From Aquincola tertiaricarbonis (GTDB taxonomy: Bacteria > Pseudomonadota > Gammaproteobacteria > Burkholderiales > Burkholderiaceae_C): a stretch of DNA of 64,000 nt. The translations under genes and the position numbers were made by a program. The stretch lies in assembly GCF_000969605.1 (NCBI RefSeq), contig NZ_JZUE01000005.1, forward strand, positions 62,001-126,000, in the 5' to 3' direction. Positions 56,493-64,000 of this stretch are shown piece by piece. Positions within the stretch are counted from its first letter, which is position 1. Each line of letters begins with the position of its first letter. The notes below the pieces were generated by a model that made no database searches, was not told the origin of the DNA, and saw only the letters and a list, made by a program, of their open reading frames with translations.

Positions 56493-56847
56493 GCGCCTGC
56501 AGCACCTGCTGCGGATCAAAGCCCAGCAGCGGCTTGCCGCCGGCCAGCACCAGCGGCGTGCCCGGCGCCATGTGCGCCTGGAAGGTGGCCTGGCAGGCCG
56601 CGTCCCGTTCGATGAAGCATTCCTCGAAGGGAACGCGGTGCTTCTCCAGCCACAGCCGGGCCTGGGTGCAGTAGGCGCAGGTCACCGACGAGATCAACCG
56701 GATGTCGCCCGGCCGGGCAATGGCCACCAGGCGTTCGGCCGCGCGCTGCTGCGCCGTGGCATGCCACCACTGGCTGGCGCCGCTGACCGCCGCGATCAGC
56801 AGCACCAGGCCCAGCAGCGACTTGGCGGAAGGACGGCTGCCGGCCAT
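56479..56847 (-). CDS. Membrane-anchored glutaredoxin-like protein
   Basis: The 122-residue protein has a short basic N-terminus, one membrane helix or uncleaved signal anchor (LLGLVLLIAAVSGASQWW, residues ~11-28), then a thioredoxin-like domain with CAYC as redox motif (SSVTCAYCTQARLWLEKHRVPFEECFIERD) and the cis-Pro segment APGTPLVLAGGKPLLGF. It should act in the periplasm on disulfides. The ATG at 56847 was chosen over an upstream in-frame start at 56952 because that extends into composition-only sequence. It lies next to ridA and plsY. Confidence 0.8.
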   Translation of the reverse strand: MAGSRPSAKSLLGLVLLIAAVSGASQWWHATAQQRAAERLVAIARPGDIRLISSVTCAYCTQARLWLEKHRVPFEECFIERDAACQATFQAHMAPGTPLVLAGGKPLLGFDPQQVLQALNRS

Positions 56848-56869
56848 GGAGGCGTGCCTGCGCAGCCGC

Positions 56870-57217
56870 TCAGACGACGGCGGTGACGACCACTTCCACC
56901 TTCCACTCGGGCTTGGCCAGGGCGGCCTGCACGGTGGCGCGCGGGGGCGCATTGCCCGGGGCTACCCAGGCGTCCCACACGGCGTTGAAGGCGGGGAACT
57001 CGGCCAGGTCGGTGACGAACACCTGCGCCATCACGATCTTCGACTTGTCGGTGCCGGCGCGGGCCAGCAGCGCGTCGATGGCCTCCAGCACCTGGCGCGC
57101 CTGGCCGGCCATGTCCTGGGTGGCGTCGGACGGCACCTGGCCGGCCAGCCACACGGTGCCGTTGTGCACCGCCATCTCCGACAGGCGCGTGCCGACGTCG
57201 AATCGTTGAACCATCAT
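56870..57217 (-). CDS. RidA-family protein
   Basis: The 115-residue protein belongs to the RidA/YjgF superfamily: [70 protein letters not shown], then the signature [26 protein letters not shown] with the Arg that in true RidA deaminates enamine intermediates. The ATG at 57217 has GGAGTGAAGAA upstream and overlaps the plsY stop (ATGA). Confidence 0.88.
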   Translation of the reverse strand: MMVQRFDVGTRLSEMAVHNGTVWLAGQVPSDATQDMAGQARQVLEAIDALLARAGTDKSKIVMAQVFVTDLAEFPAFNAVWDAWVAPGNAPPRATVQAALAKPEWKVEVVVTAVV

Positions 57218-57870
57218 TTCTTCACTCCGTGGTGTTGGGATGCGTGCTTCCTGGCGGGCGGCGCCGCCTTGCTGCCGATCTTGGATTCGGTGCCGGCCAT
57301 CAGCTTGCGGATGTTGCCGGCATGGCGCCACACCAGCAGCAGGCTCATCACCGCGATGGCGATGGCCATGGCGCCGGGGCCCCAGATCAGCAGCTGGTAG
57401 AAGGGTGCGAAGGCCGCGGCCACGATCGAGGCCAGCGACGAATAGCGGAAGAAGTAGGCGATGATGAGCCAGGTGAGCAGCGTGGCCGCGCCCAGGTAGG
57501 GATTGAGCGCCAGCAGCACGCCCGCCGCGGTGGCCACGCCCTTGCCGCCCTGGAAGCGGAAGAACACCGGCCACAGGTGGCCGACGAAGGCCGCCAGGCC
57601 CACCGCCGCGACGGTGGTCTCGCCCCAGCCGAAGCGCCGCGCCAGCAGCAGCGCCGCCACTACCGGCACATAGCCCTTGAGCGCATCGAACACCAGCGTG
57701 AGCAGCGCGGCCTTCTTGTTGCCCGAGCGCAGCACGTTGGTGGCGCCCGGGTTGCCCGAGCCGTAGCTGCGCGGGTCCGACAGGCCCATCGCGCGGCTGA
57801 TGATCACCGCGAACGACAGCGACCCGATGGCATATGCCAATGCCACCGCCAACAGGCTCGACCACTCCAT
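57214..57870 (-). CDS. plsY: Glycerol-3-phosphate acyltransferase PlsY
   Basis: The 218-residue inner-membrane enzyme moves acyl from acyl-phosphate to glycerol-3-phosphate, the first step of phospholipid synthesis. It has several helices and the three PlsY motifs: [40 protein letters not shown], and [17 protein letters not shown] basic, His-rich cytoplasmic tail ([18 protein letters not shown]) follows. GGTGGAG precedes the ATG. It overlaps RidA by 4 nt. Confidence 0.93.
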   Translation of the reverse strand: MEWSSLLAVALAYAIGSLSFAVIISRAMGLSDPRSYGSGNPGATNVLRSGNKKAALLTLVFDALKGYVPVVAALLLARRFGWGETTVAAVGLAAFVGHLWPVFFRFQGGKGVATAAGVLLALNPYLGAATLLTWLIIAYFFRYSSLASIVAAAFAPFYQLLIWGPGAMAIAIAVMSLLLVWRHAGNIRKLMAGTESKIGSKAAPPARKHASQHHGVKK

Positions 57871-57931
57871 CGCAACGCGCTCCACCGTGTTCTTGTCAGC
57901 CGGCCAGTGTATGCCGCCCGGTGGCCGCTGC

Positions 57932-58423
57932 TCAGATGGCGCAGTGCACGGGCCTGGCGCCCAGCGGGCCGGTGAGCACCGCCGGCTCGATGCCCACCAG
58001 GAAGCCACGGCGGCCGCCGTTGATCAGGATCCTCGGCAGCTGCAGCACCGTCTCTTCCACGTACACCGGCATCGCCTTGCGGGTACCGAAGGGCGAGGTG
58101 CCGCCCACCAGGAAGCCGCTGTGGCGCTGCGCCACCTCGGGCTTGCAGGGCTCGATGCCCTTGGCACCGATCGCCCGCGCCAGGTTCTTGGTGCTCACCT
58201 GGCGGTCGCCATGCATCAGCACGATCAACGGCTGCGCCTTCTCGTCCTGCATCACCAGCGTCTTGACGACCGCATGCTCGTCCACGCCGAGCTGGCGCGA
58301 CGACTCGGTGGTGCCGCCATGGTCGACGTACTCGTACACATGCTCGGTGAACGGCACGCCGTGCTGGCGCAGCCACTGCGTGGCCGGCGTCTCGCTGACG
58401 TGCTTGTGCTCCTTCTTCGCCAT
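57932..58423 (-). CDS. ybaK: Cys-tRNA(Pro)/Cys-tRNA(Cys) deacylase YbaK
   Basis: The 163-residue protein has the YbaK/ProX fold: [48 protein letters not shown], the [51 protein letters not shown] core, and the late [16 protein letters not shown]. The conserved Lys in VVKTL and GGTSPFG are as in the YbaK branch. It clears mischarged tRNA. It lies 12 nt downstream of the aldo-keto reductase stop, likely in one operon. Confidence 0.92.
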   Translation of the reverse strand: MAKKEHKHVSETPATQWLRQHGVPFTEHVYEYVDHGGTTESSRQLGVDEHAVVKTLVMQDEKAQPLIVLMHGDRQVSTKNLARAIGAKGIEPCKPEVAQRHSGFLVGGTSPFGTRKAMPVYVEETVLQLPRILINGGRRGFLVGIEPAVLTGPLGARPVHCAI

Positions 58424-58435
58424 GGCGCTGCCTGC

Positions 58436-59515
58436 TTACTGGGCCGGGTCGCGGTGCTGCCAGCGGATGCGGTCGATCTCGGCCAGCACCTCGGGCGACA
58501 GCGGCAGGCTCCAGGCATCGATGTTCTCGTCCAGCTGCGCCACCGAGGTGACGCCGATGATGGTGCTGGCCACCCGCGGGCTGCGGTAGCAGAAGGCCAG
58601 CGCCAGCTGGGTGGGCGTGAAGCCGTGGTCGCGCGCCAGCTGGTTGTATAGACGAGCCGCGGCCAGCGATTCCGGACGGCCCCAGCGCTGCTTCTTCATC
58701 GTCTCGAACATGGCCATGCGGCCGGGGCGGCTGTCGTCCTCCAGGCCCTTCTCGTCGTACTTGCCGGTCAGCAGGCCAAAGGCCAGCGGCGAATAGGCCA
58801 GCAGCGACACCTGCTCGCGGAACAGCGTCTCGTCCAGCGCGTTGTCCACGCTGCGGTTGACCAGGGTGTACGGGTTCTGCACCGTGGCCACGCGCGGCAG
58901 GCCGTGTTGCTCGGCCAGCCGCACGAACTCATGCACGCCCCAAGGCGTCTCGTTGCTCAGGCCGATGGTCTTCACCTTGCCGGCCTGCACCAGCTTGCCC
59001 AGCGCTTCCAGCTGCGGCTGGATCGGCGTCACCGGCTGCTCCTTGGCGGGGTCGAAGTAGATGCTGCCGAAGGACGGCACGTTGCGGGCCGGCCAGTGGA
59101 TCTGGTAGAGGTCGATCACGTCGGTCTGCAGCCGGCGCAGGCTGGCTTCGCAGGCGGCGATGATGTCCTGGCCGGTGAGGTCGCCGCTGGCGTTGCGGAT
59201 CCAGTCGTAGCCGCGCGCCGGGCCCGCCACCTTGGTGGCCAGCAGCAGCCGGTCGCGCACGCCGGGCCGCGCCGCGATCCAGCGGCCGATGATGCTCTCG
59301 GTCAGCGTGTAGCGGGCGGCCGAGGGCGGCACCGGGTACATCTCGGCGGTGTCGAGGAAGGTGACGCCGCGTTCGACCGACCGGTCGAGGATGGAATAGG
59401 CCGTGGCCTCGTCGACCTGCTCGCCGAAGGTCATGGTGCCCAGGCAGATGCGCGTGGCCTGCAGGTCGCTGCGGCCCAGCCGCACGTGGAAGTCGGAGGA
59501 GGAGGTGATGCTCAT
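58436..59515 (-). CDS. Aldo/keto reductase (Tas-like)
   Basis: The 359-residue TIM-barrel NADPH reductase has the aldo/keto family pattern: LQATRICLGTMTFGEQVDEATAYSILDRSVERGVTFLDTAEMYPVPPSAA with Asp-Thr-Ala-Glu-Met-Tyr, LLATKVAGPA carrying the catalytic Lys, QTDVIDLYQIHWPARNVPSFG with the His, and KVKTIGLSNETPWGV. The C-terminal ASTIIGVTSVAQLDENIDAW binds NADPH. The PVPP loop and length match Tas. The substrate is unknown. Confidence 0.9.
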   Translation of the reverse strand: MSITSSSDFHVRLGRSDLQATRICLGTMTFGEQVDEATAYSILDRSVERGVTFLDTAEMYPVPPSAARYTLTESIIGRWIAARPGVRDRLLLATKVAGPARGYDWIRNASGDLTGQDIIAACEASLRRLQTDVIDLYQIHWPARNVPSFGSIYFDPAKEQPVTPIQPQLEALGKLVQAGKVKTIGLSNETPWGVHEFVRLAEQHGLPRVATVQNPYTLVNRSVDNALDETLFREQVSLLAYSPLAFGLLTGKYDEKGLEDDSRPGRMAMFETMKKQRWGRPESLAAARLYNQLARDHGFTPTQLALAFCYRSPRVASTIIGVTSVAQLDENIDAWSLPLSPEVLAEIDRIRWQHRDPAQ

Positions 59516-59624
59516 GCGGCCAAGTGTGCCGCAGGCCGTGCGCCCCGGACGGGCCACGGGCTTGGCGGCCGGCCCCGGCAAATACTGGACGATACCGGCG
59601 GCCGGCCCGTGGCTGAGCTGCGCC

Positions 59625-59636
59625 TACAGTGCCGGC
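59625..59636 (+). promoter_or_regulatory. Candidate leaderless -10 element (TACAGT)
   Basis: TACAGT is followed by six bases and the ATG at 59637, with no Shine-Dalgarno sequence. Confidence 0.45.
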
Positions 59637-60281
59637 ATGCCGATCCACTCCGCCTGGCCGCCACCGGGCCGCACGCCCGTGCTGCTGGCGGTGCTGGGCC
59701 TGCATGCGCTGCTGTACCTGGCCTGGCCGCGGCAGCCGGCCATGCCGCGGGAGATGGCGCGGCCGGTGCGGCAGCCGACGGTGCTGCGGCTGCTGTGGCC
59801 TTCGCCGACCGGTGCGGTCGCCACGCCGGCGGCGCCACGCCTGTCCGTGCCGCCACGCAGTGCGCCGGCGGCGGTTCAGCCCGTCCCGCCGGCGCCGCGG
59901 CCGGTGGGCCAGGCCATCACCCTGCCCGCCGCAGGCCTGGCCACGCCAGCTCCCGTGGCCGAGCCGCCGGCCAGTGCCCCACCGCGGGCCGGGCCGCTGC
60001 TCGACCTGCGCCTGCCCGCCCGGGCCGCGTACGCCGCGCCGCCCTCACCGGCCGCCGAAGCCCTGGCCGACCCGCGCGCCAACGCACCACGGCCCACCTG
60101 GGAAGCGCGCCTGGCCCGCCGACTGGACACCCGCGTGAGCGAGGAGGTGCAGTCCGACGGCAGCGTGCGCCTGCGCCGCGGCGACGGATGCCTGCTCGCC
60201 AAGGCCACCCGCGGATCGCAGCTCGACCCGTTCAGCGAACATGCCAAGACCGCGCCGCGCAGCGTCGGCTCATGCGACTGA
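59637..60281 (+). CDS. Hypothetical Pro/Ala-rich membrane-anchored protein
   Basis: The 214-residue protein has one N-terminal hydrophobic helix (VLLAVLGLHALLYLAW, around residues 14-30). A Pro/Ala/Arg-rich, probably disordered segment follows, then a compact C-terminal part from about residue 150 (WEARLARRLDTRVSEEVQSDGSVRLRRGDGCLLAKATRGSQLDPFSE). The layout resembles TonB-like or periplasmic scaffold proteins, with a helix, a Pro-rich spacer and a small domain, but no known domain is recognised. It overlaps the acyl-CoA synthetase gene tail to tail by 12 nt. Confidence 0.65.
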   Translation: MPIHSAWPPPGRTPVLLAVLGLHALLYLAWPRQPAMPREMARPVRQPTVLRLLWPSPTGAVATPAAPRLSVPPRSAPAAVQPVPPAPRPVGQAITLPAAGLATPAPVAEPPASAPPRAGPLLDLRLPARAAYAAPPSPAAEALADPRANAPRPTWEARLARRLDTRVSEEVQSDGSVRLRRGDGCLLAKATRGSQLDPFSEHAKTAPRSVGSCD

Positions 60282-62024
60282 GCCGGCGGCCCTCGCGCGC
60301 TCTTCCTCCTGCAGCCGCAGCACGCGCCGCTGCACCTTGCCGGTGACGGTCATCGGCAGGCTGTCGGCGAACTCGATCTCCTTGGGGTATTCATACGGCG
60401 CCAGCCGGCCGCGCACGTGGGCCTGCAGCTCGGCGGCCAGGCCGTCGTCGCCCGCGAAGCCGGGCGCCAGCACCACGTAGGCCTTGACCACCGCGCCGCG
60501 CTCGGCGTCGGGCTTGGGCACCACGGCGGCGTTGAGCACCGCCGGATGCTTCACCAGGCAGTTCTCGATCTCGCTGGGCCCGATGCGGTAGCCCGCGGCC
60601 TTGAACACGTCGTCGCTGCGACCCTGGTACCAGAGGTAGCCAGCCTCGTCCATCACCGCGGTGTCGCCGGTGCGGCACCAGCTGTCGGCCGGGTCGCCGG
60701 TGAACTTGGCGGCGGTGGCGCGCGGGTTGTTCCAGTAGCCCAGGAAGAAGATGGGGTCCGGGTCGCCATGCACGTCGCGCCGGTGCAGCGCCACGTCGCC
60801 CGGCGTGCCGCGCGGGCATTCGTTGCCTTCGTCATCGATCACGGCGATGCGGTGGCCCGGGTACGCCCGGCCCATGCTGCCGGGTCGCGCCGGCCAGCCT
60901 GGCGCGGTGCCGCCCCCCGGCAGCGGCAGGCTGGCGCAGTTGCCGACGATGTAGTTCATCTCGGTCTGGCCGAACATCTCGTTCATCGGCACGCCCAGCA
61001 CGTCGCGGCACCAGGCGAACACCGCGTCGCCCACCGGCTCGCCGGCGGCCATCACCGACTGCAGCCGCAGCTTGGGAAAGCGCGCCCGCGGGTCGGGCAC
61101 CGCCTTCATCATCGCCTTCAGCGCGGTGGGGAAGAGGAAGGTGTGCGTCACGCCGTGGCGCTGCATCAGGCCGAAGGCGGTCACCGGGTCGAAGCGGCCG
61201 GTGTAGCCCACCAGCGGCCGGCCGAAGTACAGCGTGGGCAGCAGCACGTCGATCAGGCCGCCGGTCCAGGCCCAGTCGGCCGGGCTCCACAGCACCGGCC
61301 CGCCGTCGGGCGCGGTGAAGCCGTTGTGGCTGCAGACGAAGCCCGGCAGGTTGCCGATCAGCGCCCGGTGCGGCAGCAGTGCGCCCTTGGGCGGGCCCGT
61401 GGTGCCGCTGGTGTAGATGAGGATGGCCGCATCGTCGGCCGCGGTGTCCACCGGCGTGAAGCGGTTGTCGCTGCCCGCCAGGCCGGCGCGCCAGTCGCCA
61501 TCGCCCTGCCCTTCGGCGGCGCCCACCGCCAGCACGTGGCGCAGCGCCGGGCATTCGGCGCGTGCGGCCTGCAGCGAAGCCATTGCGCTCTCGTCGGCGA
61601 TCGCCACGCCGGCCTCGCTGTCCTGCAGCCGATAGGCCAGCGCCTCGGGGCCGAACAGCATCGACAGCGGCATGGCCACCGCACCCAGCTGGTAGATCGC
61701 CATGTGCGACACCACCGTCTCGTAGCGCTGCGGCATCACGATGGCCACGCGGTCGCCGCGCTGCACCCCCAGGCGCTGCAGCAGGTTGGCCAGCCGGTTC
61801 ACATCGGCCTGCAGCCGCGCGAAGGTGTAGGCGCTGCGCTCGCCGCTGTCGCGCTCGTGGTGCACCGCGATGGCCTCGGGCGTGTCGCGCGCCCAGCGGC
61901 CGCAACACACCTCGGCCAGGTTAAAGCGGGCCGGCACCTGCCAGCGGAACTCGGCATGGATGCGGGCGTGGCGGTCGGTCGAAGGGTCGGCTTGCGGGCC
62001 GGCGCCCGGACTGCGGCGCGGCAT
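60270..62024 (-). CDS. Acyl-CoA synthetase (AMP-dependent)
   Basis: The 584-residue adenylate-forming enzyme has motif A3 ILIYTSGTTGPPKGALLPHRA, the acyl-binding SVMAAGEPVGDAVF and GQTEMNYIVG segment, the DSWCRTGDTAVMDEAGYLWYQGRSDDVFKAAGYRIGPSEIE hinge, and a C-terminal PMTVTGKVQRRVLR with the adenylation Lys. It activates carboxylic acids as CoA thioesters; the sequence resembles medium-chain/acetyl-CoA-synthetase-like members. It lies 6 nt after the GNAT gene on the same strand, so both are co-transcribed. Confidence 0.92.
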   Translation of the reverse strand: MPRRSPGAGPQADPSTDRHARIHAEFRWQVPARFNLAEVCCGRWARDTPEAIAVHHERDSGERSAYTFARLQADVNRLANLLQRLGVQRGDRVAIVMPQRYETVVSHMAIYQLGAVAMPLSMLFGPEALAYRLQDSEAGVAIADESAMASLQAARAECPALRHVLAVGAAEGQGDGDWRAGLAGSDNRFTPVDTAADDAAILIYTSGTTGPPKGALLPHRALIGNLPGFVCSHNGFTAPDGGPVLWSPADWAWTGGLIDVLLPTLYFGRPLVGYTGRFDPVTAFGLMQRHGVTHTFLFPTALKAMMKAVPDPRARFPKLRLQSVMAAGEPVGDAVFAWCRDVLGVPMNEMFGQTEMNYIVGNCASLPLPGGGTAPGWPARPGSMGRAYPGHRIAVIDDEGNECPRGTPGDVALHRRDVHGDPDPIFFLGYWNNPRATAAKFTGDPADSWCRTGDTAVMDEAGYLWYQGRSDDVFKAAGYRIGPSEIENCLVKHPAVLNAAVVPKPDAERGAVVKAYVVLAPGFAGDDGLAAELQAHVRGRLAPYEYPKEIEFADSLPMTVTGKVQRRVLRLQEEERARAAGSVA

Positions 62025-62030
62025 GGCGGC

Positions 62031-62540
62031 TCAGCCCTCGTTGCCCGGGGCGGACCCCGCTGTGCCGAAGGCCTGCAGCGCCGGACCGGTGATGCGGCAC
62101 AGCCGCCAGTCCGGCATCACCGTCGCACCCATGCGCTGGTAGAAGGCGATGGCGTTCTCGTTCCAGTCCAGCACGCACCACTCGAAGCGGCCGTAGCCGC
62201 GCTCGGCCGCGATGCCCGCCAGCCGCGTGAGCAGCGCCTTGCCCAGCCCGCTGCCGCGGTGCGCAGGTTGTACATACAAGTCCTCCAGGTACAACCCGGG
62301 CTTGGCCAGGAAGGTGGAGAAGTTGGTGAAGAACAGCGCGAAGGCCACCACGCGGCCTTCCACCTCGGCCACCTGGCATTCGGCGGCCGGCTTGTCGCCG
62401 AACAGGTGCGGATGCAGCGTCTCGGGCGTGGCCTGCATCAGGTGCGTGAGCTTCTCGAAGTCGGCCAGCTCGCCGATCAGGCCGACGATGGCCGGCACGT
62501 CGCGCGGCTCGGCCGCGCGCAGGACGAAGGATGTGTTCAT
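62031..62540 (-). CDS. GNAT-family N-acetyltransferase
   Basis: The 169-residue protein has the GNAT fold of the diamine/spermidine acetyltransferase-like branch: VLRAAEPRDVPAIVGLIGELADFEKLTHLMQATPETLHPHLFG, LYLEDLYVQPAHRGSGLGKALLTRLAGIAAERG with the acetyl-CoA loop HRGSGLGK, and RFEWCVLDWNENAIAFYQRMGATVM. The start at 62540 has CAGAAT 7 nt upstream and no ribosome binding site. It precedes the acyl-CoA synthetase gene by 6 nt. The acceptor is unknown. Confidence 0.88.
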   Translation of the reverse strand: MNTSFVLRAAEPRDVPAIVGLIGELADFEKLTHLMQATPETLHPHLFGDKPAAECQVAEVEGRVVAFALFFTNFSTFLAKPGLYLEDLYVQPAHRGSGLGKALLTRLAGIAAERGYGRFEWCVLDWNENAIAFYQRMGATVMPDWRLCRITGPALQAFGTAGSAPGNEG

Positions 62541-62553
62541 GCGGCCGATTCTG
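62541..62553 (-). promoter_or_regulatory. Candidate leaderless -10 element (CAGAAT)
   Basis: On the minus strand CAGAAT is followed by seven bases and the ATG at 62540, with no Shine-Dalgarno sequence. It is divergent from the hydrolase promoter 75 bp away. Confidence 0.4.
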
Positions 62554-62626
62554 GCAGCGCGCCGGCGGCCGCCCGGCCCGCGGTTTCCCGGCTGCGCAGG
62601 TGACAGCGGCGTGCCCGCAGGCCCCT

Positions 62627-62639
62627 TACAGTCGGCCGC
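62627..62639 (+). promoter_or_regulatory. Candidate leaderless -10 element (TACAGT)
   Basis: TACAGT is followed by seven bases and the ATG at 62640, with no Shine-Dalgarno sequence. Confidence 0.45.
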
Positions 62640-63578
62640 ATGCAGCCCGCCGACATTGCCCCCCTGCCCGCCACCGCCTACCTGCCGCGCCGCGAGGCCA
62701 CCAGCCGCTTCGTCAGCGTGCGCGGCCTGCGCTACCACCTGCGTTGCTGGGGCGACCCGCAAGCCGACGGCGACAAGCGGCCGCTGGTGCTGCTGCACGG
62801 CTGGATGGACGTGGGCGCCTCGTTCCAGTTCATGGTCGATGCGATGGCCGACGGCCGCGCCATCGTCGCGCCTGACTGGCGCGGCTTCGGCCTGACCGAA
62901 GGCCCGGCCACCGACACCTACTGGTTCCCCGACTACGTCGGTGACCTGGATGCGCTGCTGGAAGCCCTGCTGCCCGGCCGCACGATCGACCTGCTGGGTC
63001 ACAGCATGGGCGGCAACGTGGCGATGGTGTATGCCGGCCTGCGGCCCGAGCGCATCCGCAAGCTGGTGAACCTGGAAGGCTTCGGCATGCCGCGCACCCG
63101 GCCCGAGGACGCGCCCAAGCGGCTGCTGCAGTGGCTGGACCAGCTGCGCACGCCGCCCGCGCTGGTGAGCTACGAAGGCCCGGAAGGCGTGATGCGCCGG
63201 CTGATGAAGAACAACCCGCGCCTGCCCGCCGACAAGGCCGCCTGGCTGGCCGGCCACTGGTCGGCCCCGCAGGCCGACGGCCGCTGGCACCTGCGGGCCG
63301 ATCCGGCGCACAAGGGCGTGTCGCCCACGCTGTACCAGGTGGAAGAGGCGTTGGCGCTGTGGCAGCGCATCGCCGCGCCGGTGCTGTGGGTGGACGGCGC
63401 GCTGACCGACCTGGCCGCGATCTGGGGCACCCGCTACACCCGCGAGGAATTCGAGACCCGGCTGGCCACGCTGCGCGCCCCGATCACCCGCGCGCGGCTG
63501 CCGGCCAGCGGCCACATGCTGCACCACGACGAGCCCGACGCCCTGGCCGCGTACATCGAGCGTTTCCTGGACGCATAG
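62640..63578 (+). CDS. Alpha/beta-fold hydrolase
   Basis: The 312-residue protein has the alpha/beta-hydrolase pattern: LVLLHGWMDVGASFQFMVDAM with the oxyanion HGW, APDWRGFGLTEGP, the nucleophile elbow LLGHSMGGNVAMVYAGLRPERI (Ser in GHSMGG), PVLWVDGALTDL and the catalytic His in LPASGHMLHHDEPDALA. No signal peptide. It stands alone before prfB. The substrate (ester, epoxide or lactone) is unknown. Confidence 0.9.
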   Translation: MQPADIAPLPATAYLPRREATSRFVSVRGLRYHLRCWGDPQADGDKRPLVLLHGWMDVGASFQFMVDAMADGRAIVAPDWRGFGLTEGPATDTYWFPDYVGDLDALLEALLPGRTIDLLGHSMGGNVAMVYAGLRPERIRKLVNLEGFGMPRTRPEDAPKRLLQWLDQLRTPPALVSYEGPEGVMRRLMKNNPRLPADKAAWLAGHWSAPQADGRWHLRADPAHKGVSPTLYQVEEALALWQRIAAPVLWVDGALTDLAAIWGTRYTREEFETRLATLRAPITRARLPASGHMLHHDEPDALAAYIERFLDA

Positions 63579-63651
63579 CCGGCAGTTCGTCCACCGGGCG
63601 CCATGCCGGGGGCCATGCGAAAATCGCTCCCCTTCAAGAGGAATGGCAAGC

Positions 63652-64000
63652 ATGGACAACGAAAAGGTCAACGAGATCGGCGCCCTCCTGGCGGACCTCA
63701 CCACGCGCACCGAAGCGCTACGGGGGTATCTTTGACTACGACCGCAAAGCACTGAGACTCAACGAAGTCAACGCGGCGCTCGAGAATCCCAACGTCTGGA
63801 ACGAGCCCAAGCGCGCCCAGGAACTGGGCCGCGAGAAGCGCACGCTCGACACGGTGGTCGAGACCATCAACCACCTGACCAGCAGCCTGGCCGACAGCAC
63901 CGAGCTGTTCGACATGGCCAAGGCCGAGAGCGACTTCGACAGCATCGCCTCCATCGAGATGGATGCGCGCAAGCTGCAGGAAACCGTCGAGCAGCTCGAG
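63652..64000 (+). CDS. prfB: Peptide chain release factor 2, 5' part, with programmed +1 frameshift
   Basis: The gene starts at 63652 with AAGAGGAA 8 nt upstream. The first 27 codons (MDNEKVNEIGALLADLTTRTEALRGYL) end at an in-frame TGA at 63733-63735. The rest continues in the +1 frame from GAC at 63734: DYDRKALRLNEVNAALENPNVWNEPKRAQELG, typical of RF2 domain 1. The join is the standard autoregulatory frameshift that senses RF2 level. The window ends inside the gene, so the GGQ and SPF motifs are not visible. RF2 reads UGA/UAA. Confidence 0.95.
63721..63736 (+). promoter_or_regulatory. prfB: RF2 programmed +1 frameshift site
   Basis: The signal is CGG-GGG-TAT-CTT-TGA-C, the canonical RF2 slip site: an internal Shine-Dalgarno-like G-run (GGGGG at 63722-63726) 3 nt before CTT, then TGA and C. 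When RF2 is scarce the ribosome slips from CTT to TTT and reads on in the +1 frame. Confidence 0.95.

Noticed and set aside
60417-62603. 728-codon plus-strand ORF opposite acyl-CoA synthetase and GNAT genes
   Set aside because: Antisense shadow; both minus-strand genes have complete family motifs.

Overview
The window is 64 kb of very GC-rich, densely coded chromosomal DNA. It most likely comes from a betaproteobacterium of the order Burkholderiales, in the Rubrivivax/Leptothrix/Roseateles neighbourhood. Pointers are the ileS-lspA order, TRAP and tripartite-tricarboxylate (Tct) transporters, a PEP-CTERM sorting tail, a paired PimC/PimD-like acyl-CoA dehydrogenase, and the overall protein style. 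Genus cannot be fixed from sequence alone. No rRNA, tRNA, CRISPR array, prophage or insertion sequence was seen. The DNA looks like stable core/accessory chromosome, apart from one small toxin-antitoxin pair.

Layout. 1-8.1 kb: tail of a BON-domain protein, then a fused HyuA/HyuB hydantoinase/5-oxoprolinase, an Asp/Glu/hydantoin racemase and a winged-helix regulator on the minus strand, divergent from a DctP-DctQ-DctM TRAP transporter. Together these look like an uptake and ring-opening pathway for a cyclic amide. 8.2-14.4 kb: a GspE/PilB-type ATPase with four MshEN-like (c-di-GMP) motifs, a SHOCT protein, an MscS channel and an EgtB/SenA-like protein that has lost metal ligands. 14.5-19 kb: a two-subunit acyl-CoA dehydrogenase, a PEP-CTERM glycerophosphodiesterase and a P1/DmpA peptidase. 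19-22.3 kb: a two-gene unit coding an OmpA-domain protein and a 936-residue coiled-coil/TM/TAXI-like receptor protein containing a recent 177-bp tandem expansion.

22.4-28.3 kb: rsuA, ribF, ileS, an addiction-module antitoxin and RelE/ParE toxin inserted between ileS and lspA, then lspA. 28.4-37.7 kb: single metabolic genes (phosphatase, quinone oxidoreductase, LysR with a double carboxymuconolactone-decarboxylase-like protein, GST, SDR, two EamA transporters) and a TctA-TctB permease without its TctC. 37.9-44.5 kb: FeeM-like acyltransferase, hybrid histidine kinase, a second orphan GspE-type ATPase, and a tatD/uracil-DNA-glycosylase-like/spermidine-synthase-like operon.

44.5-50.5 kb: a PDZ-less HtrA-like protease, a MoxR/DUF58/VWA operon, a secreted protein with three TonB-box-like motifs, DUF502 and a 2OG-Fe dioxygenase. 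50.5-56 kb: a TPR-GGDEF diguanylate cyclase and a PAS-rich hybrid kinase with candidate FNR- and CRP-type sites between them. 56-64 kb: YciO/Sua5, a thiol-disulfide protein, RidA, plsY, ybaK, aldo-keto reductase, acyl-CoA synthetase, GNAT, alpha/beta hydrolase, and the start of prfB with its programmed +1 frameshift.

Two window-wide patterns stand out. About fifteen genes have no Shine-Dalgarno sequence but carry a -10-like hexamer 6-9 nt before the start codon, so they are probably transcribed leaderless. Five convergent gene pairs overlap tail-to-tail by 4-14 nt.
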